Source: Torreya grandis
Lineage: Eukaryota > Streptophyta > Pinopsida > Cupressales > Taxaceae
Reading direction: 5' to 3'
DNA length: 64,000 nucleotides
Assembly (NCBI GenBank): GCA_037957365.1
Contig: JARHVA010001472.1
Coordinates: forward strand, 558,001 to 622,000
The notes beneath the pieces are model-generated. The model worked only from the letters and a program-made list of their open reading frames with translations, was not told the origin of the DNA and did not search any database. Shown one piece after another: positions 60,933-64,000 of the stretch (positions are counted from its first letter, which is position 1; every line of letters starts with the position of its first letter). The translations under genes and the position numbers were made by a program.

Positions 60933-62330
60933 TGTTTTACCCTATTTTGGTTTAACAAATAAATTTTATTCAATAGGTATAAAATTTGATATATCTATTC
61001 ATATTTTAATATATGACATTTAAACATAAGTCTGAATGTAAAGTAAAATTAACTAAAATTAAAATTGATAAATGATAATTGTTAAAAATAGTAAGTACAA
61101 TCAAATAAAAGATGCTTAGATTTTTTTATTTCTCTTTTAATGTAATTGATTTCTAACAGTGTAAATTAGAGTAATATATGACTGTGATAACTCAGGATCA
61201 AGAACAAAATCTATAGATATTTCTAGACATGTTTACGTTCCCTAGATAACAATGTTGAGTATGATGCCATATGCACACTTGATTATTAATGTTAGATTTA
61301 GTTTATTTTATGTTTTATTATTTTATTAAATTTAATTGTTTCTTATATTAGTTTTTTGATCAATTTTGAACACTTTTTGAGAACTTCCTAAAAAATAAAT
61401 AGAAGTATAAATTAGAGTCCAGTTCACTAAATGTGCAATTAATTGAGTTCATATCCTTATTCATTCATCCCCAAGAGATGCAGCATACTTTATAATACTT
61501 AGTTAACTAAAATTAAAATTATTTTGGTCAATTTCCTATTTTATATGGATTTAGGGCACCTAACCTTTGTAGAGTGCATGAATTGCTTACTTGCTTAAAA
61601 AAGCTTCTTGCATGTTGACTTTATCGTATCAATGAGTCAAGCTTATTTTATTGAATCAAATTTCAATTATATTAAAGTATATTTTTAAGAGTCTATTTTC
61701 AGTTTACTTGGTTGTTAAATAATATTTTTATTTATATTTCACTTTATATTTTTTTACATAACTTGCCATGCAATTTATTTGTAATAGGGCTTATTTTAGC
61801 ATTAATTATTAATAAAAAATTATGCACTAGTGTGGCACAAGAGCTATTCTTAAAAAAAAAACATATTATCTCTAATTTTTTATTGCATGTATTCATGAAA
61901 GAAAACAAGCAAGAACGTGCAATCTAATTTGAAATTATTTAGTGTAATTTTTGTCAACAATCACACTTACAACACTACTAGATTAACAACTAGTAATTTT
62001 GGGATAGATTGGTTGATTTATAACTTCAATTTCAGAGTAAATAAACGCTGACATGCACTCTCTCTATACACTTAAAACCTTCGTTTGATATTAGTGTCTT
62101 GTTTAATAAATGTCTAAAAGGGTTTCAAGTCATTATTAGGAGTGGCATAGCTTGTGTGAATTATGTTTATATGAATATTTTTATCTTTGAATGTGACAAC
62201 TTTAAATATTAGAGAGATTAGTTGAAAATAATTCTTGTATGAAAATGAGTTTTGGAGAATTTTATCCATGGGTAAAAACCACATACATATTGGAACACTT
62301 TTACTCAAGGTCAGAAAAGAACAAAAAATG
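60933..62330 (-). mobile_element. 5' LTR of Gypsy-like element (left edge clear, right edge not)
   Basis: Begins TGTTTTACCCTATTTT and for about 90 bp resembles the type 2 LTRs at 24159 and 52050, after which similarity fades. The right end could not be fixed; recognisable Copia sequence begins at about 62400. A plus frame at 61712-61927 has no motif. Confidence 0.4.
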
Positions 62331-62399
62331 ATGAAGAAAAGATAGGTGCATAAGCTTTTTAAATCTTCAGAGTGTCATAGACTCAAAGCCTCTATCCAA

Positions 62400-63655
62400 A
62401 TAAATTTGGTTGAAAAAATACTCATGAGACATGAAACATCTTATAAAATTCATATCAAAGATCCATTATGGTAAGATCCAAACTCTTAAAATGAATTTTA
62501 AAAATTAAATAATGTCAAATAATGAAGGTGTTTTATAATATTGCATAAGAATAAATGACTTGGTGAATAGAATTAGGGTTTATGGAGAAAATATAAGATA
62601 GTGTTGTAGTAAATAAAATTTTGAGATATTTATCTAAAATATGGTTGTGCATTGTGATCACTCTTGAGGAGTGTAAGGACATGAACACTATAATTATTGA
62701 TAAGTTAGTGGGTTCTTTCTCATCCCATGAGGATAAGATGAGATTATATACATGAGATCAAGAACAAGCACTTGAAACCAAGGAAAAGATTTCAAAGATT
62801 AAAGATCAAAGATAAAAATAAAAATGAGTTCCAAAAACTCAAATTCAAATAGAAAATTTGAAACTAACTCCAAAGGTAAAATAAATAAATAATTACACTT
62901 TATAAGAGATTATAGAATATAAGCAACTAAGAATCAAGTTAATCAAGCAAATGAAAAGAAGGCATTCCAATCTAAACAAAGTGATAAGAAAGAACACTTA
63001 GATTATTGTCTCACATGCAATGTGGGAATAGATGAAGTAAATAATTTGTGGTTTCTTAATTCAAGTTATTCAAATCACATGACAAGTCACAAAGATGGTT
63101 TCAACAAGTTAGATAATTCCTTAAAAAGCTAAGTAAAATTGGGAGATGAAAAGTCCATCCAAGTTGAAGGAAATGGAAACATGAAAATCACCACAAGTCA
63201 AAGTAAGGATGAATTAAGTGATATATATTTTTCTCTAAATCTGGATCTTAATAGTATTGATTATAATTTTACAGGATATAGTAATGAAAGCAAAGCATAT
63301 TAGTTTTATAATCCTACTAGTAATTTCACAATTATTTTTAAGGATTGTAATTTTTTTGAAAATAGTATTTTTATTGATTATGATAATATAACTCAATAGG
63401 TCATAAGTGAAGCGGGTAATCTTTTTTAAGTTTATTTTTGGGGCTTAAAAAGTCCTATACATATTTCTAGTTCAAAAATAAATAATATTAGTTCTTCCCA
63501 AGAGACTACTCATCCATCTTCATCAACTCCAAATAAGTACAAGAGTTTGTTGAATCCACATCCATATAATTAGATGTCAGATCATAACTATGAGAGGAGG
63601 ATAAAAATACTTCAACATTAAGAAGATAATTTTTTTGATGATGCTTATGAGGAAA
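62400..63655 (+). pseudogene. Copia gag, protease and integrase-end debris
   Basis: Plus-strand pieces in order: INDLVNRIRVYGENIR near 62555 and CIVITLEECKDMNTIIIDKL near 62650 (gag UBN2-type core), VGSFSSHEDKMRLY, then WFLNSSYSNHMTS at about 63050 (protease site where DSGCSNHMT is usual), VKLGDEKSIQVEGNG, and DIYFSLNLDLNS. This runs directly into GYSNESKAY and FYNPTSN, the C-terminal end of integrase, so the integrase core is deleted. A Ser-rich hinge (SSSQETTHPSSS near 63500) that normally precedes reverse transcriptase follows. Many stops. Confidence 0.7.
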
Positions 63656-63662
63656 ATACTAT

Positions 63663-64000
63663 GGTTCTTGGTAGAGTAGCATTGATGGTTCTCATGGAGT
63701 TGTATGTGTCTAATATACCATTTTTATTTTTGAAATTCATATATGTCAAAAGATAAATTTAAAACATGCAATAAATTTTTAATAGGCAAATAACATTATA
63801 TCAAGCTGAGTGATACATTCAACTCTAATAAAACTTAAATTTATAATAGATAATTATATCAAATTGGCCAATATAGTTTTAAACACATACAAAATTGTAT
63901 CAGGTTGATTGATATAGTCTAAACAAACAAAGAATGGTACCATGTTGGCCGATACCATTCACAAATAGATAGAAAATTGTATCAAGTTAACTAATATAGA
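63663..64000 (-). mobile_element. Internally deleted relative of the 14.9-17.4 kb element, runs off the window
   Basis: 63663-63720 matches 14889-14945 (gag) and 63740-64000 matches 17151-17410 (leader repeats). The 2.2 kb between those two places is missing. By analogy a primer-binding site and LTR should follow beyond 64000. Confidence 0.75.

Noticed and set aside
1..64000. Host protein-coding genes, tRNA, rRNA
   Set aside because: No frame showed a recognisable host protein, no exon chain with plausible coding content was found, and no tRNA or rRNA signature was seen.

Overview
This window looks like intergenic heterochromatin from a plant with a large, repeat-rich genome, possibly a gymnosperm. 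The sequence is strongly AT-rich and CpG-poor by eye. It holds no convincing host gene, tRNA, rRNA or CRISPR array. What can be recognised is a stack of decayed plant retroelements: Ty1/Copia, Ty3/Gypsy-like and LINE. The species cannot be named from sequence alone.

Layout. 1-2.6 kb: unrecognised sequence with one long hairpin. 2.6-4.8 kb: diverged 3' tail of a minus-strand Gypsy-like element. 5-6 kb: tandem duplication. 6.7-7.7 kb: (TAA)n abutting a plus-strand LINE endonuclease fragment. 9.5-10.9 kb: solo LTR with target-site duplication. 13-17.5 kb: minus-strand Gypsy-like gag/protease remnants, a leader with a repeated palindromic motif, and a primer-binding site. 17.5-46.1 kb (copy A) and 46.3-56.8 kb (copy B): two diverged copies of one roughly 10-kb block made of Gypsy-like LTRs, a non-coding tail, a protease fragment and LINE ORF1 debris. 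Copy A is split by an 18.1-kb minus-strand LTR element (25031-43174, TSD ACTAC). That element in turn carries two inverted 4,208-bp copies of one non-autonomous Copia family (30618-34825 plus, TSD AAAAC; 36123-40330 minus, TSD AGAAA). 58-62 kb: gag, protease, leader, PBS and LTR start of a further minus-strand Gypsy-like element. 62.4-63.7 kb: plus-strand Copia gag/protease debris. 63.66-64.0 kb: start of an internally deleted relative of the 14.9-17.4 kb element.

The elements read as a history. The A/B block formed first, then the 18-kb element entered copy A (copy B keeps the empty site), then the two Copia elements entered the 18-kb element. Nothing is an intact autonomous element: the Gypsy-like copies appear to carry gag and protease but no polymerase, and the Copia pair shares the same loss of gag, integrase and most reverse transcriptase. 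The two most unusual signals are a Copia LTR that contains a second, fossil primer-binding site 36 bp from the working one, and an unrecognised reading frame with 20-residue tandem repeats inside the 18-kb element.
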